29,163 nucleotides of DNA from CACORA01 sp044234625 (GTDB taxonomy: Bacteria; Planctomycetota; Planctomycetia; Pirellulales; UBA1268). The notes under the pieces were generated by a model, which saw only the letters and a program-made list of their open reading frames with translations, was not told where the DNA came from and did no database searches. Positions 13,646-20,598 of this stretch are shown here, one piece after another (position 1 is the stretch's first letter; each line of letters begins with the position of its first letter). Both the position numbers and the translations under genes were made by a program. Location: positions 1-29,163 of the forward strand of contig JBIIIP010000032.1 of the NCBI GenBank assembly GCA_044234625.1, in the 5' to 3' direction.

Positions 13646-15169
13646 ATGCCGCAGCCCGTGGAACCAAATCCCGCTTCGCCCCCCGCCCCGCAGCCCGCCC
13701 CGAAAGGCACCGGGGCGGCCCTGGAAAAGTCCCGCCGCGACAAGCTCGAACGGCTCAGGTCGCTGGGCGTCGATCCCTGGGGCAGGCGGTTCGACGGGGC
13801 CGCGGCGATTGCCGACGTCCGCCGCGACGGCGATGCCCTCGACCGCTCGCCCGACAACACGTCCGGCCCGACGGTTCGCATCGCCGGCCGCATCATGCTG
13901 CTCCGGAGTGCCGGCAGCCTCGTGTTTCTCGACCTTGCCGATCGCACCGGCCGCATCCAGGTGATGCTGGGAAAGAAGCAAGTGGGGCCCGAGGCGTGGC
14001 AGGTGATCGACTGCCTCGACCTGGGCGACCTGGTCGGCGTGGACGGCCGGCTCGGCTATTCGAAGACCGGCGAGATGACGGTGTTCGCCAGTGGCATCGA
14101 GTTTCTCACCAAGTCGCTGGACACACCCCCCGACAAGTTCCACGGTCTCGTCGATCCCGAGCTCAAGCAGCGCATGCGGTATCTCGACCTCATCCATGGC
14201 GAGGGCGTGCGCGACCGCTTCGTTGCCCGGAGCAGGATCGTCGAGGCCGTGCGCCGCACGCTCACGTCGCGCGGCTACCTGGAGGTGGAGGGCCCGACGC
14301 TGCAGGAGAGCGCCGGTGGGGCCGCGGCTCGTCCCTTCAAGACCCACCACAACGCCCTCGACATGCCGCTGGTGCTGCGGATCGCGCTGGAACTGCATCT
14401 CAAGCGGCTCCTCGTGGGCGGCATGGAGCGCGTGTTCGAACTCGGCCGCGTCTACCGCAATGAAGGCGTGAGCCCGCGGCACAATCCCGAGTTCACCATG
14501 CTGGAGGCCTACGAGGCGTATGGCGACTACGGCACGATGATGGATCTCACCGAGGCGATCATCGTCGAGGCGGCGCGGGCCGCCGGCACGCCGCAAGAAT
14601 TCACCTGGATGGGCCGGCCGGTGAACCTGGCGCCGCCGTTTCGCCGGGCCACCTACGACGAACTCCTCCGCGACGTGACCGGCTGCGATCCGGCCGATCC
14701 GGCGAGCGTGCTCGCCGCGGCTGCGGCCCACGGGATCGAGACGGCCGGCCGTCACCCCGACGTCGTGAAGAGCGACCTCTTCGAGGCGACGGTCGAGCAG
14801 ACGCTCGACGGCCCGATCTTCGTCATCGACTATCCCGCCGCCATCTGCCCGCTCACGAAGCGGAAGGCGGGCAACCCCGCGGTGGCGGAGCGGTTCGAGC
14901 TCTACGTGGCCGGCATGGAGCTGGCCAACGCCTACACCGAGCTCAACGACCCGGATCTCCAAGAGGAGCTGTTTCGCACGCAGCTCGCCGGCCTCCCGGC
15001 CGACGAGTCGATGGCCCGGATGGACACCGACTTCATCCGCGCGCTCCGCCACGGCATGCCGCCGGCCGGGGGTCTCGGCATCGGCATCGATCGGCTGGTG
15101 ATGTTTCTCACCGCGGCCGCGAGCATCCGCGACGTGATCTTGTTTCCGATCCACCGCCCCGAAAAGTAG
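13646..15169 (+). CDS. lysS: lysine--tRNA ligase (class II)
   Basis: The 507-residue product charges tRNA-Lys with lysine. It has an N-terminal OB-fold anticodon-binding domain (about 77-155, VRIAGRIMLLR and LVFLDLADRTGRIQV), then the class II core: the GGAAARPF stretch (224-231), motif 2 FELGRVYRNEG with HNPEFTMLEAYEAY (264-292), ELANAYTELNDP (425-436) and motif 3 GLGIGIDRLVMFLT (476-489). The length is normal for bacterial LysRS. The first 25 residues are Pro/Ala-rich and not part of the fold. The ATG at 13646 is chosen; another ATG at 13607 would add 13 residues. LolC/LolD genes follow 23 bases later, so partial read-through is possible. Confidence 0.96.
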   Translation: MPQPVEPNPASPPAPQPAPKGTGAALEKSRRDKLERLRSLGVDPWGRRFDGAAAIADVRRDGDALDRSPDNTSGPTVRIAGRIMLLRSAGSLVFLDLADRTGRIQVMLGKKQVGPEAWQVIDCLDLGDLVGVDGRLGYSKTGEMTVFASGIEFLTKSLDTPPDKFHGLVDPELKQRMRYLDLIHGEGVRDRFVARSRIVEAVRRTLTSRGYLEVEGPTLQESAGGAAARPFKTHHNALDMPLVLRIALELHLKRLLVGGMERVFELGRVYRNEGVSPRHNPEFTMLEAYEAYGDYGTMMDLTEAIIVEAARAAGTPQEFTWMGRPVNLAPPFRRATYDELLRDVTGCDPADPASVLAAAAAHGIETAGRHPDVVKSDLFEATVEQTLDGPIFVIDYPAAICPLTKRKAGNPAVAERFELYVAGMELANAYTELNDPDLQEELFRTQLAGLPADESMARMDTDFIRALRHGMPPAGGLGIGIDRLVMFLTAAASIRDVILFPIHRPEK

Positions 15170-15171
15170 CG

Positions 15172-15185
15172 CAGGCTGCAGCCTG
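15172..15185. repeat. 14-bp perfect palindrome between lysS and lolC
   Basis: CAGGCTGCAGCCTG lies directly after the lysS stop and before the permease start. It has the same style as the other intergenic palindromes of this window (an ACAG...CTGT-type core) and could act as a weak attenuator. Confidence 0.5.
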
Positions 15186-15192
15186 TCCTCCG

Positions 15193-16815
15193 ATGTACAA
15201 GCTCCTCCTCTGCTGGCGGTATCTCCGCACCCGCTGGATCGCGCTGGCCAGCGTGATCAGCGTGACGCTCGGCGTGGCGACGATGATCGTTGTGAATGCG
15301 GTGATGGCGGGCTTCTCACACGAGATGCAGACGCGGATCCACGGCATCCTGTCGGACATCGTCTTCGAGAGCCATTCGCTTTCCGGCTTTCAGGATCCGC
15401 AGTGGCACATGGAGGAAATCCGCCGGGCGGCCGGAGACCAGATCGCTGGCATGACGCCCACCGTCGCCGTGCCGGCAATGCTTTCCTTCCAGGTCCGTGG
15501 CCAGTGGATCACGCGGCAGATCATGCTCATCGGCATCGACGAGGCATCCCATGCCGCCGTCAGCGATTTCGGCCGGTATCTGCAGCATCCGGCGAACCGC
15601 GGGCAGCTGTCGTTCGCGCTGCGCGAAGGCGGCTACGACACGACCGACAGCCAGGCGGAGGATCCGGCGGCCGGCTCGACGCGGCCCGCCCTCGAAGGCG
15701 CCGGCTGGCCACATCGCCGGATGCGCGTGGAGCGGGAGCGGATCTGGCGGGAGAAGGCCAAGGAAGAGGGCGTCGGGCCGGCGGAGGCAGGCCAGGCGGT
15801 GCGGCCGGTCGATCGGCAGGTCGACGCGGTGCTCGCCGCGACGAGCGGCGAACCCGGGTCGGCGACTCAGCCGGCCGCAGACCCGTCGGCCGAGGCTCCG
15901 AGGAATCCCTTCGCCGCCGCACGGCCCGAAGAGGGGCGGACGATGGACCCGGCCAAGGAGCAGTTCACCGGCATCGTGCCGGGCATCGGCCTGGCCAGTT
16001 TTCGCGACGGGACGGGCATCGACCGCTTCCTGGTGCTGCCCGGGGACGACGTGAAGATCACGTTTCCCACCGCCGGCACTCCCCCCAAGGCCGTCACCGA
16101 CACGTTCACGATCGTCGATTTCTATGAAAGCAAGATGAGCGAGTACGACTCGAACTTCGTCTTCGTCCCGATCACCGCGCTGCAGCGGATGCGGGGCATG
16201 ATCGAGCCGCAGACCGGAATTCCCAGCGTGAACTCGATCCAGATCAAGCTCCGGGAGGGCGTTGACCTGGACGCCGTCCGCAACCAGCTTCGGAAAGTCT
16301 TTCCCGCCGAGCTGTATGCCGTTTCCACCTGGCGCGACAAGCAGGGGCCGCTGCTTTCGGCGGTCGACATGGAGATGGCCGTGCTCAACATCCTCCTCTT
16401 CCTGATCATCGCCGTGGCGGGTTTCGGCATCCTGGCGATCTTTTTCATGATCGTGGTGGAGAAAACCCGCGACATCGGCATCCTCAAATCGCTGGGGGCG
16501 AGCGCCGCAGGGATCGCCGGCGTGTTTCTCGGCTACGGGCTCTTTCTCGGGATCGTCGGCGCCGGCGCCGGATTGGCCCTGGGCCTGGCGCTCACATGGA
16601 ACCTGAACCGGATTCGCGCGGCCGTCGAGTGGTGGACCGGGCAGCGGGTCTTCGACCCCTCCATCTATTACTTCTTCAAGATCCCCACGATCGTCGATCC
16701 CGTGACGATCGCCTGGATCATCGCCGGCGCGATCGCCATCGCCGTGGCCGCGAGCGTGTTGCCGGCGCTGCGTGCGGCGCGGCTCCGCCCCGTGGAGGCG
16801 CTGCGGCATGACTGA
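15193..16815 (+). CDS. LolC/LolE-type lipoprotein-release permease
   Basis: The 540-residue product is an inner-membrane permease of the MacB/LolC type, which with LolD releases lipoproteins from the inner membrane for outer-membrane transport. It has TM1 (about 17-40) preceded by the typical CWRYLRTR start, a large periplasmic domain, and TM2 (398-422), TM3 (439-468) and TM4 (502-525). The EKTRDIGILKSLGAS coupling-helix segment (423-437) and the PALRAARLRPVEALRHD end are classic for the family. Usual length is about 400 residues. The extra comes mainly from a charged, Ala/Pro/Arg-rich insertion at about 146-258 in the periplasmic domain. The last codons overlap the ATPase gene start by 8 bases, so the two are translationally coupled. 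Confidence 0.9.
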   Translation: MYKLLLCWRYLRTRWIALASVISVTLGVATMIVVNAVMAGFSHEMQTRIHGILSDIVFESHSLSGFQDPQWHMEEIRRAAGDQIAGMTPTVAVPAMLSFQVRGQWITRQIMLIGIDEASHAAVSDFGRYLQHPANRGQLSFALREGGYDTTDSQAEDPAAGSTRPALEGAGWPHRRMRVERERIWREKAKEEGVGPAEAGQAVRPVDRQVDAVLAATSGEPGSATQPAADPSAEAPRNPFAAARPEEGRTMDPAKEQFTGIVPGIGLASFRDGTGIDRFLVLPGDDVKITFPTAGTPPKAVTDTFTIVDFYESKMSEYDSNFVFVPITALQRMRGMIEPQTGIPSVNSIQIKLREGVDLDAVRNQLRKVFPAELYAVSTWRDKQGPLLSAVDMEMAVLNILLFLIIAVAGFGILAIFFMIVVEKTRDIGILKSLGASAAGIAGVFLGYGLFLGIVGAGAGLALGLALTWNLNRIRAAVEWWTGQRVFDPSIYYFFKIPTIVDPVTIAWIIAGAIAIAVAASVLPALRAARLRPVEALRHD

Positions 16816-17551
16816 TCCCGGCGCGGCTGATCCGTGTGCGACTGATTCCTCGACACCGGGGCCGCTGCTGGCCGTCCGCGGCATCCGCAAGGCCTATCGC
16901 TCCGGCGGCGGATCGCTCGAGGTGCTGCGCGGCATCGACTTCGCCGTGGCGCCAGGCGAGTTTGTGGCCATCGTCGGCCAGAGCGGCTCGGGCAAGAGCA
17001 CGCTTCTGCATCTCATGGGGCTGCTCGATGCGCCCGACGCGGGGGAAGTGCTCCTCGACGGCGCGCGGATCGACGACCTGCCCGCGGCCCGCCGCGATCG
17101 GCTGCGCAATGCGGCGATCGGCATGGTGTTCCAGGCCTATCACCTCCTGCCGGAACTCACGGCCCTGGAGAATGCGCTCGCCCCGTTGCTGGTGCGGCAC
17201 GGGGTGGTGGAATGGCTGCGGTCGGGGGCCGCGGCGCGCGACCGGGCGCGGATGCTTCTCGACCGCTTCGGCCTCGGCGGGCGGCTGCGTCACAAGCCGC
17301 GGCAGTTGTCGGGGGGCGAAATGCAGCGGGTGGCCATCGCGCGGGCGCTCGTCGCCGAGCCGCGGGTGCTCCTGGCAGACGAGCCTACCGGCAATCTCGA
17401 CGAGGAGACCGGCCGCGGCATCCTGGAGGCGATCTGTGAGTTGAACCGTCGGGATGGCCTTTCTATAGTGCTCGTCACCCATGACCCGGCGATCGCACAT
17501 CGGGCCGACCGGATCGTGCGCTTGGCGGCCGGCCGGGTCGAGAAGGTGTGA
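16808..17551 (+). CDS. lolD: LolD-type ABC transporter ATPase
   Basis: The 247-residue product is the ATP-binding subunit partnering the preceding permease. Walker A GQSGSGKST (57-65), Q-loop VFQAYHLLPELTALEN (107-122), signature LSGGEMQR (167-174), Walker B VLLADEPTGNLD (187-198) and the switch His225 in VLVTHD are all intact, and the Q-loop sequence is that of the LolD/MacB group. The ATG at 16808 overlaps the permease stop by 8 bases. An earlier in-frame ATG at 16772 would lie within the permease gene and is not needed. The symbol is given from context and family; MacB-like export of another substrate cannot be ruled out because no LolA/LolB gene is in the window. Confidence 0.9.
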   Translation: MTDPGAADPCATDSSTPGPLLAVRGIRKAYRSGGGSLEVLRGIDFAVAPGEFVAIVGQSGSGKSTLLHLMGLLDAPDAGEVLLDGARIDDLPAARRDRLRNAAIGMVFQAYHLLPELTALENALAPLLVRHGVVEWLRSGAAARDRARMLLDRFGLGGRLRHKPRQLSGGEMQRVAIARALVAEPRVLLADEPTGNLDEETGRGILEAICELNRRDGLSIVLVTHDPAIAHRADRIVRLAAGRVEKV

Positions 17552-17581
17552 TCGCCCGCGGAACCAGCACGGAACACATCG

Positions 17582-18445
17582 ATGCCGCGCATCATCTTCA
17601 TGAACGACTCACTCGTGCCCGAGGCCGAGGCCCGCGTGAGCGTGTTCGACCACGGTTTGCTCTACGGTGACGGCGTGTTCGAGGGGCTGCGCAGCTACTC
17701 GGGCCGCGTCTTCCGGCTCGACGCCCACCTCGACCGGCTGTGGGCCAGCGCCAAGGCCATCTGCCTGGAGATTCCGCTCTCCAAGGATGCCGTGGCGAAA
17801 GCCGTGAACGACACGCTCGCCGCCAACGGGCTCACCGACGGCTACGTGCGGCTGGTCGTGACGCGTGGCGCGGGCAGCCTCGGCCTCGACCCCAACCGCA
17901 CCAAGGATCCGCAGGTGATCGTGATCGCCGACACGATCAGCCTCTACCCGCGGGAGTTCTACGAGAAGGGCCTGCGGATCATCACGGCCGCCACGCAGCG
18001 CACCCATTCGGCCGCGCTTTCACCGCGGATCAAGTCGCTCAACTACCTCAACAACATCATGGCGAAGCTGGAGGGGCTGCAGGCCGGCTGCGTGGAGGCC
18101 TTGATGCTCAACCACAAGGGCGAGGTGGCCGAGTGCACGGGCGACAACGTGTTCGTGGTGCGTGCGGGCCGCCTGCTCACGCCCCCGCCCGACGCTGGCA
18201 TCCTCGAGGGCATCACCCGCAACGCCGTGATGGAGCTGGCCCACACTTTGGGCATCGATTGCCGCGAGGCCACGCTCACTCGCCACGACCTCTACACGGC
18301 CGACGAGTGTTTCCTGACGGGCACCGCCGCGGAGGTGATCCCGGTGGTCGACATCGACGGCCGGAAGGTCGGGAGCGGTATCCCTGGCCCGATCACGTCC
18401 AAGCTCACCACCGCCTTCCACGCCCTCGTGCGTCGCGAGCACTGA
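17582..18445 (+). CDS. ilvE: class IV aminotransferase, IlvE type
   Basis: The 287-residue product is a fold-type IV PLP enzyme. It shows SVFDHGLLYGDGVFEGLR (20-37), VRLVVTRGAGSLGLDP (89-104) and KSLNYLNNIMAK, where Lys151 should bind PLP. EVAECTGDNVF (181-191, PLP-contacting Glu184) and the C-terminal ECFLTGTAAEVIPV (242-255) follow. These features best fit branched-chain amino acid transaminase, the last step of Leu/Ile/Val synthesis, but D-amino acid transaminase and aminodeoxychorismate lyase share the fold. The E-G-x-R-x-Y start motif and the GTAAEV segment favour IlvE. It starts 30 bases after lolD on the same strand. A palindrome begins 14 bases after its stop. Confidence 0.9.
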   Translation: MPRIIFMNDSLVPEAEARVSVFDHGLLYGDGVFEGLRSYSGRVFRLDAHLDRLWASAKAICLEIPLSKDAVAKAVNDTLAANGLTDGYVRLVVTRGAGSLGLDPNRTKDPQVIVIADTISLYPREFYEKGLRIITAATQRTHSAALSPRIKSLNYLNNIMAKLEGLQAGCVEALMLNHKGEVAECTGDNVFVVRAGRLLTPPPDAGILEGITRNAVMELAHTLGIDCREATLTRHDLYTADECFLTGTAAEVIPVVDIDGRKVGSGIPGPITSKLTTAFHALVRREH

Positions 18446-18458
18446 CCGCAGGGCTCCC

Positions 18459-18477
18459 GACAGACCGGAGGTCTGTC
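18459..18477. repeat. 19-bp palindrome, GACAGAC type
   Basis: GACAGAC-CGGAG-GTCTGTC is a perfect inverted repeat followed by GCCAC, the same half-element as in the paired units at 7437 and 8956. Its position 14 bases after the ilvE stop suggests a possible 3' hairpin. Confidence 0.8.
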
Positions 18478-18539
18478 GCCACTCTTCTTGGGGAGAGACG
18501 TGAGGGGTTGCCCGTGTCACGGAGCCGGGCTCGGTGGCC

Positions 18540-18608
18540 AGCGGAGCCACGGAGGGCGGAGCGCAGGCACCGTGCAGTGAGCGGAGGCCGTGATGGCCGT
18601 AGCGAACG
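18540..18608 (+). ncRNA. 20-nt periodic AGCG element, possible structured RNA
   Basis: AGCGGAGC, AGCGCAGG, AGCGGAGG and AGCGAACG begin at 18540, 18560, 18580 and 18601, a spacing of 20, 20 and 21 bases. Local stems are possible around them: GTGGC/GCCAC (18535-18550) encloses the first motif, and GGCC-GTGAT-GGCC (18586-18598) lies between the third and fourth. The strand is arbitrary. This may be a structured RNA, a protein-binding array or a repeat family; nothing in the window identifies it. Confidence 0.3.
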
Positions 18609-18654
18609 TCCGGCGATGTGATGCGGGCAGCCCCGGCCCTTTGCCAGTTCCCAC

Positions 18655-18673
18655 GACAGACCGGAGGTCCGTC
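18655..18673. repeat. 19-bp palindrome, GACAGAC type
   Basis: GACAGAC-CGGAG-GTCCGTC, followed by GCCAC. One arm base differs from the copy at 18459, giving a G-T pair in RNA. Confidence 0.78.
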
Positions 18674-18695
18674 GCCACTTTTTGGGCAGGGACCT

Positions 18696-18714
18696 GACAG
18701 GCGGGAGGTCTGTC
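18696..18714. repeat. 19-bp palindrome, GACAGGC type
   Basis: GACAGGC-GGGAG-GTCTGTC, followed by GCAAC. It is a slightly diverged member of the same family, 22 bases from the previous copy and 33 bases before the spoVG-like stop codon. Confidence 0.7.
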
Positions 18715-18747
18715 GCAACTTTACAGCGGTCACACGAGCCGCCGCTC

Positions 18748-19185
18748 CTACCGGCGCGGGCGGTGTTCCTCATCCCCGATCGCCTCGTACCGTGACACAT
18801 AGCCGGGTTGCTTGGCGCGGATGAGCTCCGCTTCGTATTCGCTCACGACACGCTTCTGGATCAGTTCGCGGCACGACGCGTTGATGGGATGAGCGATGTC
18901 GGCATACAGCCGCACGCGGCCGTCGTCGTCACGTGGCGGATGGTTCTCGATGAGCTTCTTGCCACACTGGTTGCAATAGCCGGCCCGCAACGGATTCTTG
19001 AAGCCGCAGCCATGGCAATGTGTGCACAACTTCCGGCTGGGCATCGCCACGAACGGACCGCTCGGGCCGCCGATGAGCTTCATGTCGCGCACCACGAAGG
19101 CCGAGTCGATCGTGATGGAACAGAAGGCCAGGAGCCGCTCGGCCGCGTTCTCCACCAGCTTGATGCGCACCTCGGTGATTTCCAT
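18748..19185 (-). CDS. spoVG: SpoVG-family protein with inserted zinc ribbon
   Basis: The 145-residue product starts MEITEVRIKLVE and contains the SpoVG core: CSITIDSAFVVRDMKLIGG (22-40), GPFVAMPSRK (43-52) and ADIAHPINASCRELIQKRVVSEY (95-117). SpoVG proteins bind nucleic acids and act in sporulation, septation or gene control; in non-sporulating bacteria their role is regulatory. Here about 42 residues (53-94) are inserted between MPSRK and DIAHPIN, where Bacillus SpoVG has about ten. The insert carries CTHC-HGC (54-60) and CNQC (71-74), a zinc-ribbon pattern, followed by a Pro/Asp-rich linker. The ATG at 19185, with GGGGGA upstream, is preferred over an upstream in-frame ATG at 19260. ispE is just upstream on the same strand (75-base gap), so they may form an operon. 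Confidence 0.88.
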   Translation of the reverse strand: MEITEVRIKLVENAAERLLAFCSITIDSAFVVRDMKLIGGPSGPFVAMPSRKLCTHCHGCGFKNPLRAGYCNQCGKKLIENHPPRDDDGRVRLYADIAHPINASCRELIQKRVVSEYEAELIRAKQPGYVSRYEAIGDEEHRPRR

Positions 19186-19260
19186 GTCTCGGTCCCCCGT
19201 TTCGATCCCTGCCTCCCGCCCACGCCCCACACCAACCACCACCGACACCACTGCCACCAC

Positions 19261-20175
19261 TCACGCGCACAGGCGCACCGGAAAAACCCCCTCCCATCCC
19301 ATGGCCTCCATCCGAGCCGCCACGTGCCGGGATTCGGCCGCCGTGCGCGTGATCGCAAAACATGCGCTCCCGCTGCCGGTAAGCAGCGGATGCAGGCCTC
19401 CGGCCCGGCGGAAATCGCCGAGCAACTGTTCGACGTCCGCACACAACTCCCTGGCGGGCGGCTCCAGAGCGTTGTGCATGAACGGGATCGCGTTGCGCAG
19501 GCCCTCACCAAGAGCCGTGGCCAGCCGCGCGGCTTCACCGCGCCGCGCCGGATCGGGAACGCACCGCCCGTAGACGGCGGCCGTCGACAAGCCCACGGGC
19601 GGCTTCACGACCACCGCGGGCAGCGACGGGATGCCCGCCACCGGATGCACCATTTCTCCGCGGCCCGTGACGATGGCGGGGCCGGCCGCGAAGAACCAGG
19701 GCACGTCGCTGCCGATTTCGGCGCCGAGTTCCGCCAGTCGCTCCTGCGGCCAGTCGATGCCCCACACGTCGGCCGCCGCCAGCAGCACGGCCGCCGCATC
19801 GCTCGACCCGCCCCCCATGCCGGCACCGGAGGGAATCTGCTTCACCAACTCGATGGAGAGCCCGCCCTCGACACCCGCCTCACTGGCCAGCCGCTCGGCG
19901 GCGCGAACGACGAGATTCGTGGCATCGGTCGGCACCTCGCCGGCGAACCGCGGTCCGAGCCGTGCCAGACGACCACCGTGCCGCACGGTCAGCCGGATGC
20001 CGGGGCTCTCCTCCGCCGTGACGTGCAGCGTGTCATGGAGGGTGACCGGCACCATGAGGGATTCGATCTCATGGAAGCCATCAGGGCGGCGGGCAATCAC
20101 CGCGAGGCAGAGGTTGAGCTTGGCAGGCGCATGGATCGTGACCGAGTTCCCCGGCTGCCCGACTACGTGCTGCAT
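19261..20175 (-). CDS. ispE: 4-diphosphocytidyl-2-C-methyl-D-erythritol kinase
   Basis: The 304-residue product is a GHMP kinase of the MEP isoprenoid pathway, phosphorylating CDP-methylerythritol with ATP. Diagnostic segments are HAPAKLNLCL (15-24, with the catalytic Lys19), RRPDGFHEIESL (29-40), the ATP-binding PSGAGMGGGSSDAAA (115-129), IGSDVPWFF (154-162, catalytic Asp157) and LTGSGSACFA near the C-terminus. The length is typical. It lies upstream of the spoVG-like gene on the same strand and downstream of a small membrane-protein gene. The ATG at 20175 precedes the first strand by about 11 residues. Confidence 0.95.
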   Translation of the reverse strand: MQHVVGQPGNSVTIHAPAKLNLCLAVIARRPDGFHEIESLMVPVTLHDTLHVTAEESPGIRLTVRHGGRLARLGPRFAGEVPTDATNLVVRAAERLASEAGVEGGLSIELVKQIPSGAGMGGGSSDAAAVLLAAADVWGIDWPQERLAELGAEIGSDVPWFFAAGPAIVTGRGEMVHPVAGIPSLPAVVVKPPVGLSTAAVYGRCVPDPARRGEAARLATALGEGLRNAIPFMHNALEPPARELCADVEQLLGDFRRAGGLHPLLTGSGSACFAITRTAAESRHVAARMEAMGWEGVFPVRLCA

Positions 20176-20278
20176 GGAACACGGCCCACGGAGTTCCGAT
20201 CCCCTCGCTAAACGCTCCCACCTTACCGTGGGGGAGGCATTCGGTCAACGGCGACGGGCGGCCGGCCAATCCGCGGAA

Positions 20279-20494
20279 TCAACGCCAATTGGCAACGAAG
20301 GCGACGGTGCCCAGAGCCAAAAGCAGGCCGATCGCCACGAGCACCGCCAGGAGCACCGCGATGCTGCGGCCAGCCCACAGGTCGTCGGCGATCATCTCCG
20401 TGCGGTCCGACTTGTCGAACGACCGGTTCCAAACGGGAAAGGCACGCTCGTTGTAGACCCAGGCGGTGCGTTCTTCGAGGCGTTTCTGGTTCAT
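20279..20494 (-). CDS. small single-pass membrane protein
   Basis: The 71-residue product has a charged N-terminal half (NQKRLEERTAWVYNERAFPVW, 2 onward, in short) and one hydrophobic helix at about 45-68 (SIAVLLAVLVAIGLLLALGT), ending NWR. This suggests a soluble N-terminus anchored by a C-terminal helix. I recognise no family. It is 103 bases upstream of ispE on the same strand and 104 bases from the divergent rlmN start. The open frame extends upstream to 20638, but the ATG at 20494 gives the most protein-like product. Confidence 0.6.
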   Translation of the reverse strand: MNQKRLEERTAWVYNERAFPVWNRSFDKSDRTEMIADDLWAGRSIAVLLAVLVAIGLLLALGTVAFVANWR

Positions 20495-20598
20495 CGGCGG
20501 CAGTCCGTGGACGCGGAGTGGTAGGGGGTAAGATGAGGCTTTCCCTGAAAATCTAGTCTCCCTCCCGGGACGTTGCCAGAGGCGGTCGAATCCACGCG

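Larger units (their letters stand above)
18446..18747. other. repeat-rich spacer between convergent ilvE and spoVG-like genes
   Basis: No gene is seen in this 302-bp stretch. It contains three 19-bp palindromes (18459-18477, 18655-18673, 18696-18714) and, between the first two, a GC-rich element with a 20-nt periodic AGCG motif (18513-18624). Confidence 0.6.

Noticed and set aside
18513..18624. HEARO/omega-RNA of an IscB-type element
   Set aside because: No IscB/IsrB-like or other nuclease gene lies next to it, and I cannot match the consensus by eye.
18808..20211. Long plus-strand frame opposite spoVG and ispE
   Set aside because: Antisense shadow; the minus-strand genes have clear family motifs.
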